The notes under the pieces were generated by a model. The model searched no databases, was not told the origin of the DNA, and saw nothing but the letters and a program-made list of their open reading frames with translations. Made by a program: the position numbers and the translations under genes. 8,115 nucleotides of DNA from Planctomycetales bacterium (lineage in GTDB: Bacteria; Planctomycetota; UBA11346). This document shows, one piece after another, positions 6,288 through 8,115 of the stretch. Positions within the stretch are counted from its first letter, which is position 1. Every line of letters begins with the position of its first letter. The stretch is taken from assembly GCA_025362255.1 (NCBI GenBank), contig JANYGY010000145.1, positions 1 to 8,115 on the forward strand, given 5' to 3'.

Positions 6288-6563
6288 ATGCCGACTCCCA
6301 AAGACCGCAAGTCCGAACTCATCAAGCAGTTCGGCGGCGCCGAAGCCAATACCGGTTCGACCCCAGTGCAGATCGCTCTGCTGTCAGAGCGCATCAACGA
6401 ATTGACTGGCCACCTCAAGGGCCATCAAAAGGACTTCCACAGCCGTCGCGGCCTGCTGCTGATGGTATCGCAGCGCGCCAAGCTGCTGAAGTACCTCAAC
6501 AAGACCAACGTTGAGCTGTACCGCAAACTGACCGAGCAGCTCGGCATCCGCCAGAAGCTCTGA
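6288..6563 (+). CDS. rpsO: 30S ribosomal protein S15
   Basis: S15 is a primary 16S rRNA-binding protein that nucleates the central domain (platform) of the 30S subunit and contributes to a bridge with the 50S subunit. The 91-residue product, close to the usual 89, shows family hallmarks: TGSTPVQIALLSERINELTGHL (residues 22-43), the conserved HxKDFHSRRGL block (GHQKDFHSRRGLLLMVSQR, 45-63) and RKLLxYL-like KLLKYLNKT, ending with LGIRQKL. An AAGGA at 6275-6279 lies eight bases before the ATG. The open frame extends upstream to 6111, but that part has no S15 similarity. It is followed by a hairpin and then pnp, the order found in very many bacteria. Nothing is missing or unusual. Confidence 0.98.
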   Translation: MPTPKDRKSELIKQFGGAEANTGSTPVQIALLSERINELTGHLKGHQKDFHSRRGLLLMVSQRAKLLKYLNKTNVELYRKLTEQLGIRQKL

Positions 6564-6578
6564 ATCTGATTGCCGTCA

Positions 6579-6605
6579 CCGGGCCAGCGCGATGCGCTGG
6601 CCCGG
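6579..6605 (+). terminator. rpsO-pnp intercistronic hairpin (terminator or attenuator)
   Basis: The arms 6579-6590 (CCGGGCCAGCGC) and 6594-6605 are perfect reverse complements, giving a 12-bp GC-rich stem with a three-base GAT loop, 15 bases after the rpsO stop. The tail reads TTCGCTTT, a broken T tract, so termination is probably partial and lets some transcription continue into pnp. In E. coli a terminator likewise separates rpsO from pnp. The hairpin may also protect the rpsO mRNA 3' end. Confidence 0.75.
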
Positions 6606-6778
6606 TTCGCTTTCAGGCTGCTTCATTCGTCTGCGTCACTCGTCGCCTCGACCGACCCCGCGACCGCCTCTCCCCACCATCGCCGAACCTGCACCACTGC
6701 GGATTCGACCATGCTGCGGACAGGCCCCGGGTGCCGGAACTTTCACCCTCCATCTCGTCCTCATCAGGAAAACATCCC
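6606..6778 (+). promoter_or_regulatory. pnp leader with ribosome binding site
   Basis: A 173-base untranslated stretch runs from the intercistronic hairpin to the pnp start. AGGAA at 6766-6770 sits about nine bases before the ATG. I see no long duplex like the RNase III-cleaved leader stem of E. coli pnp. Candidate promoter hexamers are not clear. The short frames across it show no protein features. Confidence 0.45.
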
Positions 6779-8115
6779 ATGGATCGCAACGCTTCTCTCG
6801 TCGCCTTGAACATGAAAAAGACCGCGGTCGAAATCGACCTCGGCGGCCGTAAACTCACCATCGAAACCGGCTACCTCGCCAAGCAGGCCAACGGCTCGGT
6901 GATCATCCGCTCGGGCGACACCATGGTGCTGTCCACGGTGTGCGACGGCGACCCGCGCCCTGGCCTCGACTTCTTTCCGCTGACCGTCGACTACAAGGAG
7001 AAGCATTACGCTGCGGGCCGCATTCCCGGCAATTTCTTCAAGCGCGAAGCGCGTCCGTCAGAACACGAGACCCTCATCTCGCGCCTGACCGATCGCCCGC
7101 TGCGTCCGCTGTTCCCCGCCGCCTACAAGCGCGACACCTCGTGCCAGTCGGTGGTCATTTCCTTTGACCAGGAAAATGAATCCGACGTGATGAGCATGAA
7201 CGGCGTCAGCGCCGCCATCCACATCAGCTCGATCCCATTCGGTGGACCGATCGGCGCCGTCCGCATCGGCATGATCGACGACAAGTTCATCATCAATCCC
7301 TATGCCTCAGAGCGGAAGATCAGCGTCCTTGACCTGATCGTCGCCGGCACCGCCGACGCGATCACGATGGTCGAGTGCGGCGCCCAGGAAGTCAGCGAAG
7401 CAGTGCTGGTCAAAGCCCTGGTCCTGGCCCACGAACAAGTGAAGAAGATCTGCGCCGCGATTTGCGATCTGCGCGCCAAGGTCGGCAAGGCCAAGATGGA
7501 ACTCGCCGAGATCCCGGTCAGCCCGCTGATCAAGACCATCCTCGCCGGCCACACTGCCGAGATCAAAACCGGCCTGCTGACCGCCAACAAGGCCAAGCGT
7601 TCGGCGAACGTCAAAGCCATTCGCGACGCGATTATCGCCAAGCACACCGCGACCATTGCGGACGCCCCTGAAAAAGAGAAAGCCACTCTTGAACTCAAGG
7701 CCGCGTTCGGCGAGGCCAAGGACGTGGTCTTCCGTGAACTGATCCTCGAAGGCAAGCGCGTCGACGGCCGCGACACCACCACGGTGCGCCCGATCGTCAT
7801 CGACCTCGACGTGATTCCCCGCGCCCATGGTTCGGCGGTCTTCACCCGTGGCGAAACCCAGGGCCTGCTGGTCGCGACCCTCGGCACCTCGGAAGACGAG
7901 ATGATGATGGACGGCCTGAAGCCGAAATTTTACGAGCGTTTCCTGCTGCATTACAACTTCCCCGGCTTCAGCGTCGGCGAAGTCGAGAAGCGCGGCTCGC
8001 CTGGCCGTCGTGAGGTCGGCCACGGCGCCCTCGCCCGCCGTGCGCTGCTGTCAGTCCTGCCCAAGCACGAAGATTTCCCCTACGTCATCCGGGTCGTTTC
8101 CGACATCCTCGAATC
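6779..8115 (+). CDS. pnp: Polynucleotide phosphorylase, 5' part (runs off the window)
   Basis: PNPase degrades RNA 3' to 5' with phosphate, releasing nucleoside diphosphates; it is a homotrimer and often part of the degradosome. The first 445 codons are present. The first RNase PH-like domain includes LSTVCDGDPRPGLDFFPLTV (51-70), YAAGRIPGNFFKRE (77-90), RPSE and RLTDRPLRPLFP (102-113). A Lys/Ala-rich helical region follows at about 215-325. The second RNase PH-like domain starts near VDGRDTTTVRP and has GSAVFTRGETQ (351-361), LLHYNFPGFSVGE (389-401) and GHGALARRAL (414-423). The catalytic aspartates and the KH and S1 RNA-binding domains lie beyond the edge. I chose ATG 6779 because AGGAA precedes it. 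The ATG at 6812 (MKKTAVEIDLGG) would give the same N-terminal length as E. coli PNPase but has no ribosome binding site. Confidence 0.97.
   Translation, partial: MDRNASLVALNMKKTAVEIDLGGRKLTIETGYLAKQANGSVIIRSGDTMVLSTVCDGDPRPGLDFFPLTVDYKEKHYAAGRIPGNFFKREARPSEHETLISRLTDRPLRPLFPAAYKRDTSCQSVVISFDQENESDVMSMNGVSAAIHISSIPFGGPIGAVRIGMIDDKFIINPYASERKISVLDLIVAGTADAITMVECGAQEVSEAVLVKALVLAHEQVKKICAAICDLRAKVGKAKMELAEIPVSPLIKTILAGHTAEIKTGLLTANKAKRSANVKAIRDAIIAKHTATIADAPEKEKATLELKAAFGEAKDVVFRELILEGKRVDGRDTTTVRPIVIDLDVIPRAHGSAVFTRGETQGLLVATLGTSEDEMMMDGLKPKFYERFLLHYNFPGFSVGEVEKRGSPGRREVGHGALARRALLSVLPKHEDFPYVIRVVSDILE

Noticed and set aside
7307..8023. Minus-strand ORF of 238 codons inside pnp
   Set aside because: The plus strand encodes unmistakable PNPase motifs across the same bases; this frame is open only because of GC-rich codon bias.

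Overview
The window has two parts of very different character. From about 1750 to the end the DNA is GC-rich, densely coding and typical of a bacterial core chromosome. It carries a three-gene ABC importer operon on the minus strand and, divergently, the conserved rpsO-pnp pair on the plus strand. Positions 1 to about 1745 are clearly AT-richer and sparsely coding, with palindromic repeats, gene remnants and short lineage-restricted ORFs, as in an accessory or decaying segment. The organism is a high-GC Gram-negative-type bacterium. The PNPase sequence, the family of secreted repeat proteins and an HPERL-type gene fragment loosely suggest the Planctomycetes/Verrucomicrobia side of the tree, but this placement is an inference and not firm.

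Layout. 3-164: C-terminal tail of a plus-strand ORF entering from outside, very basic, possibly the end of a transposase. 170-208: partial repeat copy. 286-312: small stem-loop. 341-796 (minus): short secreted protein with two copies of an RY..(T/S)G..W...G.W motif. 997-1182 (minus): fragment of a larger protein, probably a pseudogene. 1188-1238: perfect 18-bp palindrome with a TTT loop; a second, imperfect copy lies at 368-403. 1227-1505 (minus): hypothetical two-helix membrane protein. 1506-1750: AT-rich, no convincing gene.

1751-6092 (minus, transcribed right to left): ATPase, then substrate-binding protein, then a fused double-domain permease, joined by two 4-base ATGA overlaps. Together they form one Fe(III)/spermidine/phosphonate-class importer: the binding protein captures the ligand outside the membrane, the 561-residue permease supplies both membrane halves, and two copies of the ATPase power transport. 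Ferric iron is the most usual substrate for this architecture, but the sequence does not prove it.

6093-6287: divergent intergenic region with a GC-rich stem-loop in the putative rpsO leader. 6288-6563: ribosomal protein S15. 6579-6605: strong intercistronic hairpin. 6779 to end: polynucleotide phosphorylase, cut by the window edge. S15 belongs to the 30S ribosome and PNPase to RNA decay; this gene order is widely conserved in bacteria.

I see no convincing new defence, RNA or secretion system. The observations most worth a second look are the palindrome family that supplies the C-terminal codons of two minus-strand ORFs, the duplicated-motif secreted protein, and the hexapeptide repeat behind the signal segment of the binding protein.
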